From positions 1 through 49,513 of the forward strand of contig CALUEX010000019.1 in assembly GCA_944319815.1 (NCBI GenBank): a DNA stretch of 49,513 nt. Reading direction: 5' to 3'. A program made the translations under genes and the position numbers. Below the pieces are notes generated by a model, which did no database searches, was not told the origin of the DNA, and was given only the letters and a program-made list of their open reading frames with translations. How positions within the stretch are numbered: the stretch's first letter is position 1; every line of letters starts with the position of its first letter. Below are positions 42,886-49,513 of this stretch, piece by piece. Origin of the DNA: an uncultured Prevotella sp. Its GTDB lineage: Bacteria; Bacteroidota; Bacteroidia; Bacteroidales; Bacteroidaceae.

Positions 42886-44205
42886 ATGACTGAAAGACGT
42901 AATATAGTCGATTTCGGCGAACCCGAAAAAGAGAAAAGCATAATAAAGGTCATCGGCGTGGGCGGTGGCGGAGGCAATGCCGTCAACCATATGTACCGCG
43001 AGGGCATACACGACGTGTCGTTCGTGCTCTGCAACACCGACAACCAGGCGCTTAACGACTCGCCCGTGCCCGTGCACTTGCAGCTCGGCAAGGAGGGGCT
43101 CGGCGCCGGCAACAAGCCCGAGAAGGCCCGCCAGGCCGCCGAGGAGAGCATTGGAGACGTCAAGAAGATGCTTGACGACGGCACCAAGATGGCCTTCATC
43201 ACCGCCGGCATGGGCGGAGGCACGGGCACGGGGGCGGCTCCCGTCATAGCCCGCGTGTCGAAGGAACTCGGCATCCTGACCGTAGGCATCGTCACAATAC
43301 CATTCCGTTTCGAGGGCGAGAAGAAGATAGACCAGGCTCTCGACGGCGTTGAGGAGATGTCGAAGCACGTCGATGCACTGCTCGTAATCAACAACGAGCG
43401 ACTGCGCGAAATATATCCCGAACTGACGGTGCTCGACGCTTTCGCCAAGGCCGACGACACCCTGAGCGTGGCGGCGCGCAGCATAGCCGAAATAATAACC
43501 ATACACGGACTAATCAACCTCGACTTCAACGACGTCAAGACCGTGCTCAAGGACGGCGGCGTGGCCATAATGAGCACCGGCTACGGCGAGGGCGAAGGCC
43601 GCGTGAAGCGTGCCATTGAGGATGCGCTCAACTCGCCCTTGCTCAACGACAACGACATCTTCAACTCAAAGAAAATACTCCTCAGCATATCGTTCAGCAG
43701 CGAGCAGAACAACAAGGGCGGCCTGATGATGGAGGAGATGAACGACGTTAACGACTTCATGGCCAAGTTCGACCCGAAGTTCGAAATCAAGTGGGGTCTC
43801 GCCACCGACCCCGAGCTGGGTGACAAGGTAAAGGTGACAATCCTCGCGACGGGCTTCGGCATCGAGGACGTGGACGGCATGAACAGCCACATCAAGAAGC
43901 ACACCCAGGAGGAGAACGAGCGCCGCGCCGAGGAGGAGGAGAAAGCTGCCGAGCGCAGGCTGAAGCGAGAGCATTATTACGGCACCGACGGCAAAAGCTC
44001 GAAGTACAAGCGGCGCCCGCACATATACATATTCCGCCAGGAAGACCTCGACAACGACGACGTAATATCGTCTGTTGAGTCAACGCCGACGTACAAGCGC
44101 ACGCGCCAGGAGCTTGAGGAAATAAAGAACCAGTCGTCAGGGAATGTCAAGAAGCAAGACACCGACGACACATCGACCGTGCAGGGAACAATCAAGTTTG
44201 CGTAA
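42886..44205 (+). CDS. ftsZ: Cell division protein FtsZ
   Basis: The 439-residue tubulin homologue has IGVGGGGGNAVNHM (from residue 23), the tubulin signature GGGTGTGAAP (110-119) and NLDFNDVKTVLKDGGVAIMS. After the GTPase and C-terminal core (about residue 330) come a charged, coiled stretch and a conserved-looking tail (FRQEDLDNDDVISSVESTPT, then TVQGTIKFA). It forms the Z ring. It lies 43 bp after ftsA and closes the core of the cluster; an inverted pair of hairpins follows. Confidence 0.98.
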   Translation: MTERRNIVDFGEPEKEKSIIKVIGVGGGGGNAVNHMYREGIHDVSFVLCNTDNQALNDSPVPVHLQLGKEGLGAGNKPEKARQAAEESIGDVKKMLDDGTKMAFITAGMGGGTGTGAAPVIARVSKELGILTVGIVTIPFRFEGEKKIDQALDGVEEMSKHVDALLVINNERLREIYPELTVLDAFAKADDTLSVAARSIAEIITIHGLINLDFNDVKTVLKDGGVAIMSTGYGEGEGRVKRAIEDALNSPLLNDNDIFNSKKILLSISFSSEQNNKGGLMMEEMNDVNDFMAKFDPKFEIKWGLATDPELGDKVKVTILATGFGIEDVDGMNSHIKKHTQEENERRAEEEEKAAERRLKREHYYGTDGKSSKYKRRPHIYIFRQEDLDNDDVISSVESTPTYKRTRQELEEIKNQSSGNVKKQDTDDTSTVQGTIKFA

Positions 44206-44244
44206 GGGAAAAGCAGAACCAACTAAACCAAACATCCAACCTGA

Positions 44245-44385
44245 TACCCACCCCAACCCTCCCGAAGGGAGGGAGCTTAATATGCTATGGCGGGTAAAGT
44301 TCTAAATAAAAGGATATTATCAACCTGTCAATCACCATCACAGGTAATCAAGCTCCCTCCCTTCGGGAGGGCTGGGGTGGGTGTC
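44245..44385. repeat. Inverted pair of pyrimidine/purine-rich hairpins between ftsZ and GatB/YqeY
   Basis: Unit 1 (44245-44280) reads TACCCACCCCAACCCTCCCG then AAGGGAGGGAGCTT; unit 2 (44350-44385) is the inverse, AAGCTCCCTCCCTTCGGGAG then GGCTGGGGTGGGTGT. The arrangement copies that at 38968-39160 with a shorter spacer of about 70 bp. It may terminate or process the ftsZ message. Confidence 0.8.
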
Positions 44386-44427
44386 AGCTGGTGTTAGGTT
44401 GATTTTTTCATTAAAATATTAATGGTT

Positions 44428-44877
44428 ATGGCATTATTCGAACAAGTAAGCAACGACATCAAGGAGGCCATGAAGGCCCGCGACAAGGTACGCCTTGAGA
44501 CCTTGCGCAACATAAAGAAAGTGTTTCTCGAGGCAAAGACGGCCCCCGGGGCTAACGACACCCTTGAGGATGCCGACGCCCTGAAGCTGCTCTCGAAGTT
44601 AGCGAAGCAGGGCAAGGAGTCGGCTGCCACATACGTGCAGCAGAACCGCCAAGACCTTGCCGACGCCGAGTTGGCCCAGGTGGCGGTCATCGAGGAATAC
44701 CTGCCCAAGCCTCTCACCGAGGCCGAAATAGAGGCCGCCGTCAAGGAAATCATCGCCCAGACGGGCGCGCAGGGCATGAAAGACATGGGCCGCGTGATGG
44801 GCATGGCCACCAAGCAGATGGCCGGCCGTGCCGAGGGCGGGGCCATTTCCGCCATAGTGAAGCGCCTCCTGGCCTGA
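44428..44877 (+). CDS. GatB/YqeY domain protein
   Basis: From the ATG at 44428 (MALFEQVSNDIKEAMKARDK) the protein is 149 residues; an ATG two codons earlier is possible. It matches the YqeY family: an N-terminal helical bundle with KVRLETLRNIKKVFLEAKT and a C-terminal domain with EEYLPKPLTEAEIEAAVKEI and GRVMGMATKQMAGRAEGG. This tail resembles the tRNA-binding domain of the GatB amidotransferase subunit, but a stand-alone function is not settled. The gene commonly follows ftsZ in Bacteroidetes. A strong terminator follows. Confidence 0.92.
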   Translation: MALFEQVSNDIKEAMKARDKVRLETLRNIKKVFLEAKTAPGANDTLEDADALKLLSKLAKQGKESAATYVQQNRQDLADAELAQVAVIEEYLPKPLTEAEIEAAVKEIIAQTGAQGMKDMGRVMGMATKQMAGRAEGGAISAIVKRLLA

Positions 44878-44917
44878 CGCCCCTTGCGCGGCAACAGCCG
44901 CGCCGTGCCGAAACAGC

Positions 44918-44966
44918 AAAATCCCTTTTGCCGGGTTCATCAGTGAACTGCGCAAAAGGGATTTTT
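44918..44966 (+). terminator. Intrinsic terminator of the GatB/YqeY gene
   Basis: AAATCCCTTTTGC and GCAAAAGGGATTT form a 13-bp stem with an inner GTTCA/TGAAC stem, followed by a T run (44962-44966). Confidence 0.85.
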
Positions 44967-45003
44967 CGTTCATGAATATCCGCAAACGGCTTAATACCCA
45001 CTT

Positions 45004-45028
45004 GTAGGGGCGCACGGTCTGTGCGCCC
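45004..45028 (+). repeat. GTAG-led REP hairpin 7 (type B)
   Basis: GTAG (45004-45007) leads an 8-bp stem GGGCGCAC/GTGCGCCC with loop GGTCT. The lead is ATACCCACTT. The stem differs from type A by paired changes that keep base pairing. Its inverted partner is 45074-45098. Confidence 0.8.
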
Positions 45029-45073
45029 GGCATATCAATGTTCACTGCCGGTTGGATGCACACAACATTACCC

Positions 45074-45098
45074 GGGCGCGCCGACCGCGCGCCCCTAC
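45074..45098 (-). repeat. GTAG-led REP hairpin 8 (type B)
   Basis: The minus-strand GTAG (45098-45095) leads a stem GGGCGCGC/GCGCGCCC, again with compensated changes relative to hairpin 7. The minus-strand lead reads TTCACCCACCG. Confidence 0.8.
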
Positions 45099-45297
45099 CG
45101 GTGGGTGAAAGCAATGGCAACGGTTCATGCACGTATGGGGCGATTGCGGGCATTCATTTTTTTCGTTTATGCCGTCCGTTGGGCATAACACATACCAATG
45201 CCGTCACGTTCCGCCCGTAGGTGCGTGCTTTCGGCGCGCCATATAAGTAGATGTTTTACGGAATTCCACGTGAATTATGTATAAGTACACATCCACA

Positions 45298-45321
45298 GTA
45301 GGGACATAATTCATTATGTCC
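45298..45321 (+). repeat. GTAG-led REP hairpin 9 (type C)
   Basis: GTAG (45298-45301) leads an AT-rich stem GGACATAA/TTATGTCC with loop TTCA. The lead is CACATCCACA. Its inverted partner is 45383-45406. Confidence 0.8.
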
Positions 45322-45382
45322 GTACGCCGCGGAGAGGCGTATAAGTAGGCTATGTCAATAAAAACGTTCTTCCAGAACGTGC

Positions 45383-45406
45383 GGACATAATGAATTATGT
45401 CCCTAC
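45383..45406 (-). repeat. GTAG-led REP hairpin 10 (type C)
   Basis: The minus-strand GTAG (45406-45403) leads the same AT-rich 8-bp stem as hairpin 9. The minus-strand lead reads CACACCCATT. Confidence 0.8.
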
Positions 45407-45459
45407 AATGGGTGTGGGCGTATGCCAAACTTATGTACATTCTTGCTTCATCCTTATTC

Positions 45460-45662
45460 TTAACCCCAAATCGGTCATTAGACCGCAATGTCCTAATTTC
45501 TATAGTTATATTATTGCTTCTTGCCGTCTTATGTCCTTCTGCCGCCGTCTTTTCTTCCGTTCCGTCTCGACGTAGCCCGCTACGCCTTCGACAAAACGGA
45601 ATAAAAACCGTCAGGCATAAGTACATAATCCGTCTAAGCTCTAATGACCGATTTGGGTTGAC
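45460..45662. mobile_element. 193-bp MITE-like element, copy 2, with TTAAC/TTGAC direct repeats
   Basis: The element (45465-45657) has the same terminal inverted repeats and length as copy 1 and differs from it at about three positions. The flanks are TTAAC (45460-45464) and TTGAC (45658-45662), a 5-bp direct repeat with one mismatch. No open frame is present, so mobility would need a transposase encoded elsewhere. Confidence 0.85.
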
Positions 45663-45706
45663 CGGCCAGACTCCGTCCACGCTTGCGGCGGCTTGGTCAC
45701 CGTTAA

Positions 45707-45753
45707 GTTGCAATAAGCCCCATTTTGCATTGCAAAATGGGGCTTATTGCAAC
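45707..45753. repeat. 47-bp perfect palindrome
   Basis: Arms GTTGCAATAAGCCCCATTTT+GCA (45707-45729) and the exact complement (45731-45753) surround one central T, the same design and central TGCATTGCA-like core as 16177-16221. A second, imperfect unit (GCGAAAGGCCATGTCTTGCA and partner) follows at 45754-45797. Confidence 0.9.
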
Positions 45754-45858
45754 GCGAAAGGCCATGTCTTGCATCGCAAAACATGACCTTTCGCTAACCT
45801 GTTGATAACCAACCTGTTGTCCGTTGCCGACCGGCAACGGAACGGCAGCGCGTGGCCG

Positions 45859-47436
45859 TCAGTCCGTTTTCCTTGCGTTTATTCGCGACTTCATCGTCCT
45901 CATGGCGCCGGCTGTCATGCAGAGGATGCGCTGTGCGTCGTCGTCGGCCACCTGCATATCCCTCAATATTAGGTAGAAGATGTTGGTTGACGACAGCCGT
46001 CGGTAGCCGTTTTCGGCGTCGGCTACGGCTTGCGGATGGGCGACGCGGTAAAACTCGATGAACTCGTCGAAGTCCTGCTTTTTCCACGTTGCCGTAGTCC
46101 CTCCCGCCATTATGCCGTTGTATAGCTGCTGTCCGCGGCTAAGTATGGCGTTCTGCTCGTCTTTCAGCTTCTTTATCTTGCGCCGCAGTTCCTGCGCCTC
46201 GTGCGAGTGGCGGCTGTCGGCGCGCTCAAGCTCGGTTATCCTTGCCGTGTATTCGGCAGTCAACTTGTTGCCGCGCTCTATCATCTCCTTAGCCCTGTTC
46301 ATCTTCCGTCGGTGGTAAACCGCACCCCATGCGGCGAGCAACGCCACGGCGACAACGGTCGTTATAGCCCAGACAACCTTACTTTTTGCCACGCCTTGCT
46401 TATACTCCTTGGTCTCGTATTCCCGTTGCACGTTTACTGCCTCCTCCGTCTCCTTTGCAGCATTTGCGCTGTCTTGTATGGCTTTAGCTTCCTTGTAGAA
46501 CCGTGTTGAGGCGGCAAAGTCGCCCTTCTTTTCGCTCCTTTCGGCAAGGAACTGCATTATCTCGGCTTTTTCTTCATAGTTGGCTTTTGGCCATACGGCA
46601 TTGAAAAGAGAGTCCGCCTTGCGGTCTTTGCCAAGCATATAATATGTTTTTGTAAGGTTGATTTCGAAATTTGAATTAGGCAGTATTGCTTCTGCTTTAT
46701 TGAAATAGGTTTCTGCCTCTTTGTAAAGTCCATTTTCGTAATATATGAACCCGATATTATTTAAATATCCGGCAAGGTCTTCTTTATTGTTGATTTGATG
46801 TATGTAAGGGCGTATTTTATTAATGTATATAAATGCGCTGTCTTTCTTCCCGATTCTATAATATGCCGTTGCGATGCAATTATAGGCGAAACACCTTCTT
46901 TCAATGTCATTAGTTTCAATGGCTAATTGCAATGCTTTTTTGCCGTATTCGATAGCTGTCAAGTTTGCTCCCAATACGGAATTGATAAATGACAGGTTGC
47001 CGTATATGAGGCTGCGTAATAGTACGTCTTGCCCTTCCCGCTCGGTACTTTCGGCCTTTTTGAAGAATAACAATGTCTCTTGGAGTTTTCCTACGGAATA
47101 AAAATATGCACCTTTATAGTAATAAGCCCGCGCCAAGTGGTGGTAGTCGCCGGTCTTCTCGAAATATTCCACGCTGAAATTTATCAGGCTGTCGTTGTTG
47201 ACGGGTTTATTAATGGAAAGATAAGTTTGCGTTTTCAGTAGTCCGTATAGGGCTTTGTCTCTGTCATTTGTTAGGTCAGAATAGTTTATGCGTTTTAACA
47301 GGCTGTCTGTTTTAAGGTGGTATCCGTTTATTGCGAGGCTGTCAATGGTTTTTAATAAACTCTTTGTCTTGTCGTAGTTGCGGTGGCAACTGGCTATGGA
47401 TAATAATGCTAAAAGGCAAACTATAAAGGCTTTCAT
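45859..47436 (-). CDS. TPR / transmembrane / HTH-like regulator, array copy 1
   Basis: The 525-residue protein has a lipoprotein-type signal (SIASC, Cys17), TPR-like repeats from about 25 to 330 (for example LARAYYYKGAYFYSVGKLQE), one membrane helix (about 354-373, ITTVVAVALLAAWGA), a coiled coil (about 378-440) and a C-terminal helical domain. The end (STNIFYLILRDMQVADDDAQ, then MTAGAMRTMKSRINARK) aligns in pattern with LuxR-type HTH domains of Bacteroidetes TPR regulators, though degenerate. This predicts a periplasmic sensor coupled to a cytoplasmic DNA-binding or protein-binding end. The last 200 or so residues are nearly identical to copy 2, while residues 35-320 diverge. Confidence 0.8.
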   Translation of the reverse strand: MKAFIVCLLALLSIASCHRNYDKTKSLLKTIDSLAINGYHLKTDSLLKRINYSDLTNDRDKALYGLLKTQTYLSINKPVNNDSLINFSVEYFEKTGDYHHLARAYYYKGAYFYSVGKLQETLLFFKKAESTEREGQDVLLRSLIYGNLSFINSVLGANLTAIEYGKKALQLAIETNDIERRCFAYNCIATAYYRIGKKDSAFIYINKIRPYIHQINNKEDLAGYLNNIGFIYYENGLYKEAETYFNKAEAILPNSNFEINLTKTYYMLGKDRKADSLFNAVWPKANYEEKAEIMQFLAERSEKKGDFAASTRFYKEAKAIQDSANAAKETEEAVNVQREYETKEYKQGVAKSKVVWAITTVVAVALLAAWGAVYHRRKMNRAKEMIERGNKLTAEYTARITELERADSRHSHEAQELRRKIKKLKDEQNAILSRGQQLYNGIMAGGTTATWKKQDFDEFIEFYRVAHPQAVADAENGYRRLSSTNIFYLILRDMQVADDDAQRILCMTAGAMRTMKSRINARKTD

Positions 47437-47455
47437 ATTGTTGTTTGTTTGTGTG

Positions 47456-47486
47456 CAAAAGTAGTTGAATTTGTCAAAACGACAAA
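47456..47486 (-). promoter_or_regulatory. Promoter of TPR regulator copy 1
   Basis: On the minus strand TTTG (47486-47483) and TACTTTTG (47463-47456) are separated by 19 nt, an excellent Bacteroidetes promoter match. The leader is about 20 nt. Confidence 0.7.
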
Positions 47487-47642
47487 ATTATCACGATTAT
47501 TTGCCCTTAATAGTAGCGGATGAAGGGCAAATTTATGTTGTTAACGTTAGTCCGGTATTGCCTTATACCGAACTGACGTTTGTTACGGGCAAAGCCGGCA
47601 ATATCAAAAGGATGTGCGGGGTGCGCCTATTGGTTGTGGCCG

Positions 47643-49217
47643 TCAGTCCGTTTTCCTTGCGTTTATGCGCGATTTCATCGTCCTCATGGCGCCGGCCGTC
47701 ATGCAGAGGATGCGCTGTGCGTCGTCGTCGGCCACCTGCATATCCCTCAATATTAGGTAGAAGATGTTGGTTGACGACAGCCGTCGGTAGCCGTTTTCGG
47801 CGTCGGCTACGGCTTGCGGATGGGCGACGCGGTAAAACTCGATGAACTCGTCGAAGTCCTGCTTTTTCCACGTTGCCGTAGTCCCTCCCGCCATTATGCC
47901 GTTGTATAGCTGCTGTCCGCGGCTAAGTATGGCGTTCTGCTCGTCTTTCAGCTTCTTTATCTTGCGCCGCAGTTCCTGCGCCTCGTGCGAGTGGCGGCTG
48001 TCGGCGCGCTCAAGCTCGGTTATCCTTGCCGTGTATTCGGCAGTCAACTTGTTGCCGCGCTCTATCATCTCCTTAGCCCTGTTCATCTTCCGCCGGTGGT
48101 AAGCCGCACCCCATGCGGCGAGCAACGCCACGGCGACAACAGTCGTTATAGCCCAAGCAACCTTACTTTTTGCCACTCCTTGCTTATACTCCTTGGTCTC
48201 GTATTCCCGTTGCACGTTTACTGCCTCCTCCGTCTCCTTCACTGCGTCCGCGCTGTCTTGCATGGCTTTCGCTTCCTTGTAGAAACGCGCTGAAGCCTTG
48301 AAGTCGCCCTGCCTGTCAGCCCTTTCGGCGAGGAATTGCAACATTTCGGCCTTGTTAGAGATGTCGGCATTAGGCCAAGCCACTTTCTGCATGGAGTCAG
48401 CTTTGCCGTCATCACCGAGCATATAGTAAGTTTTTGCCAAGTTTATTTCCGCGTTCGGGCTTGGGAAAATACTTTCCGATTTCTCGAAAAAGTTTTTTGC
48501 CTCTTTGTAACGTCTGTTTTCATAATAGGCAAATCCTATATTGTTGAAATGTACGGCAAGTTCCTCGTCGTTGTTGATTTTAGGCAAGTAAGGCAGTATT
48601 TTGTTAAAATACATCAAGGAACTATCCATTTTCCCCATACTGTAATAGCACATTCCGATGCAGTTGTAAGCGAAGCAGATTGACTTGACGTCGTTGTTTT
48701 TTATCGCCAAGTCAAGCGATTTGCGTGCATATTCAATACCTGTTATGTTTGCGCCCAGCATGGAATTTAATACGGCCATGTTCCCATAGAGGAGTCGTAG
48801 TAGTTCAGGCAGGTTAGCCTCCTTCTCTATATGTTCGGCTTCCCTTATAAATAGCAGTGCCTCTTTTATTTTCCCGGTGGAATAATAGTGTGCACCTTTA
48901 TAATAATAAGACCACGCCAAACGCTTTTTGTCGTTGGCCTTTTTGTAGTATTCGATGCTGAAGTTTATCAAGCTGTCGCTTAAATCCTTTTTTAGTATGT
49001 AGAACGTCTGCGTCTTTACGAGACCGTAAAGGGCCTTGTCCTCTTCGTTCGTCAGTGATGAATATTTTATTTTGCCTAAAAGGCTATCTGCCTTGGCATA
49101 GTTTTCTTCAAGCGTAAGGCTGTCGATAGTTTTCAATAAACTCTTTGTCTTGTCGTAGTTGCGGTGGCAACTGGCTATGGATAATAATGCTAAAAGGCAA
49201 ATTGTAAGGACTTTCAT
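47643..49217 (-). CDS. TPR / transmembrane / HTH-like regulator, array copy 2
   Basis: From the ATG at 49217 (MKVLTICLLALLSIASC) the protein is 524 residues; an upstream ATG at 49238 lies in the -7 box and was rejected. The architecture is that of copy 1: lipobox Cys17, TPR-like repeats, one membrane helix (about 353-372), coiled coil and HTH-like end. From KETEEAVNVQREYETKEYKQ onward it differs from copy 1 at only about two residues, and the first 30 residues are also nearly the same. The TPR region between is clearly diverged, so the ligand or partner sensed probably differs. It has its own promoter. Confidence 0.8.
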   Translation of the reverse strand: MKVLTICLLALLSIASCHRNYDKTKSLLKTIDSLTLEENYAKADSLLGKIKYSSLTNEEDKALYGLVKTQTFYILKKDLSDSLINFSIEYYKKANDKKRLAWSYYYKGAHYYSTGKIKEALLFIREAEHIEKEANLPELLRLLYGNMAVLNSMLGANITGIEYARKSLDLAIKNNDVKSICFAYNCIGMCYYSMGKMDSSLMYFNKILPYLPKINNDEELAVHFNNIGFAYYENRRYKEAKNFFEKSESIFPSPNAEINLAKTYYMLGDDGKADSMQKVAWPNADISNKAEMLQFLAERADRQGDFKASARFYKEAKAMQDSADAVKETEEAVNVQREYETKEYKQGVAKSKVAWAITTVVAVALLAAWGAAYHRRKMNRAKEMIERGNKLTAEYTARITELERADSRHSHEAQELRRKIKKLKDEQNAILSRGQQLYNGIMAGGTTATWKKQDFDEFIEFYRVAHPQAVADAENGYRRLSSTNIFYLILRDMQVADDDAQRILCMTAGAMRTMKSRINARKTD

Positions 49218-49235
49218 GATGTTGTTGTTTGTATG

Positions 49236-49266
49236 CAAAAGTAGCTGAAAATGGCCAAAAAGGCAA
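49236..49266 (-). promoter_or_regulatory. Promoter of TPR regulator copy 2
   Basis: On the minus strand TTG (49266-49264) and TACTTTTG (49243-49236) are separated by 20 nt. The -7 box is identical to that of copy 1. Confidence 0.65.
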
Positions 49267-49381
49267 GAATATCACGGTTATTTGCCTTTAATTAGTTACA
49301 ATTTAGGGCTGTTTGGTGTTGTTACGAGCTAAAATGGAAACGTTAAATGGATGTGCGGGATGCGCCTATTGGTTGTGCCCG

Positions 49382-49513
49382 TCAGTCCGTTTTCCTTGCG
49401 TTTATTCGCGACTTCATCGTCCTCATGGCGCCGGCCGTCATGCAGAGGATGCGCTGTGCGTCGTCGTCGGCCACCTGCATATCCCTCAATATTAGGTAGA
49501 AGATGTTGGTTGA
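49382..49513 (-). CDS. TPR / transmembrane / HTH-like regulator, array copy 3 (partial)
   Basis: The stop codon (49382-49384) and the last 43 codons are present; the rest lies beyond the right edge. The visible part encodes the same HTH-like end as copies 1 and 2 (LRDMQVADDDAQRILCMTAG, then SRINARKTD). The sequence just after its stop (ATGCGCCTATTGGTTGTG on the plus strand near 49359) also matches that after copy 2. This shows that the array has at least three members. Confidence 0.8.
   Translation of the reverse strand, partial: STNIFYLILRDMQVADDDAQRILCMTAGAMRTMKSRINARKTD

Larger units (their letters stand above)
44878..45858. other. Repeat-rich intergenic region between GatB/YqeY and the TPR regulator array
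   Basis: This 981-bp gap, between convergent genes, holds a terminator (44918-44966), two inverted pairs of GTAG hairpins (45004-45098 and 45298-45406), the second MITE-like copy (45465-45657), a perfect palindrome (45707-45753) with a weaker neighbour, and a hairpin at 45820-45841. No gene is supported. Confidence 0.7.

Noticed and set aside
41640-43577. 645-codon open frame on the minus strand
   Set aside because: It is antisense to ftsA and ftsZ, whose motifs are unmistakable. The frame is low-complexity (Ser/Val/Leu-rich) with no recognisable domain.
45820-45841. 10-bp stem hairpin as terminator of the TPR array
   Set aside because: The stem TCCGTTGCCG/CGGCAACGGA has only a 2-nt loop and no T tract on the minus strand, so it is not called as a terminator.

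Overview
The window looks like chromosomal DNA of a Bacteroidetes bacterium, most likely of the Prevotella/Bacteroidales group (inference). The signs are a SusC/SusD pair, an interpain-like C10 cysteine protease, an Oar-type TonB-dependent receptor, Bacteroidetes-type promoters (TAnnTTTG at -7), few Shine-Dalgarno sites, a division and cell wall (dcw) cluster that lacks murF and ends in ftsZ and a GatB/YqeY gene, and a pair of glycine-lipid acyltransferase genes beside mraZ. No rRNA, tRNA, CRISPR array or intact mobile element was recognised.

Layout. 1-8013 (minus strand): an outer-membrane uptake locus, susC, susD, a Calx-beta-like lipoprotein and a secreted C10 protease. 8014-9741: a repeat-dense gap holding an internally deleted tyrosine recombinase. 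9742-16092 (plus): crcB coupled to a thioredoxin-like lipoprotein without its CXXC motif, an Oar-like receptor, and a BASS-like membrane transporter. 16093-16847: a second repeat-rich gap with a 193-bp MITE-like element. 16848-28135 (minus): mraZ, rsmH, ftsL, ftsI, murE, mraY, murD and ftsW, then ung and a DUF3109 gene. 28827-30704 (plus): two glycine-lipid acyltransferases. 30834-32174 (minus): dgt. 32441-37145 (plus): dut, a TPR lipoprotein, a DUF4292 lipoprotein and an EnvC-like protein. 37858-44877 (plus): murG, murC, ftsQ, ftsA, ftsZ and GatB/YqeY. 44878-45858: a third repeat-rich gap. 45859-49513 (minus): a tandem array of at least three TPR / transmembrane / HTH-like regulators, the last cut by the window edge.

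Most of the window builds the envelope. MraY, MurG and MurC-E make the peptidoglycan precursor; FtsL, FtsQ, FtsW, FtsI, FtsA and FtsZ form the divisome; the EnvC-like protein probably controls septal hydrolases; the acyltransferases make membrane lipid. The usual single dcw operon is split in two between ftsW and murG, and one inversion explains the whole arrangement.

The least explained content is intergenic: (i) GTAG-led hairpins in three stem families sharing one upstream motif and mostly set in inverted pairs, as expected of REP/REPIN elements; (ii) a 193-bp foldback element with probable TTAAA target duplications; (iii) a family of long palindromes of the type TGCAAAAG...CTTTTGCA; (iv) pyrimidine/purine-rich hairpins placed inside the dcw operons; and (v) a mosaic TPR regulator array whose signal peptides and cytoplasmic halves are almost identical while the sensor regions diverge. 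All readings are by eye; no database search was run.
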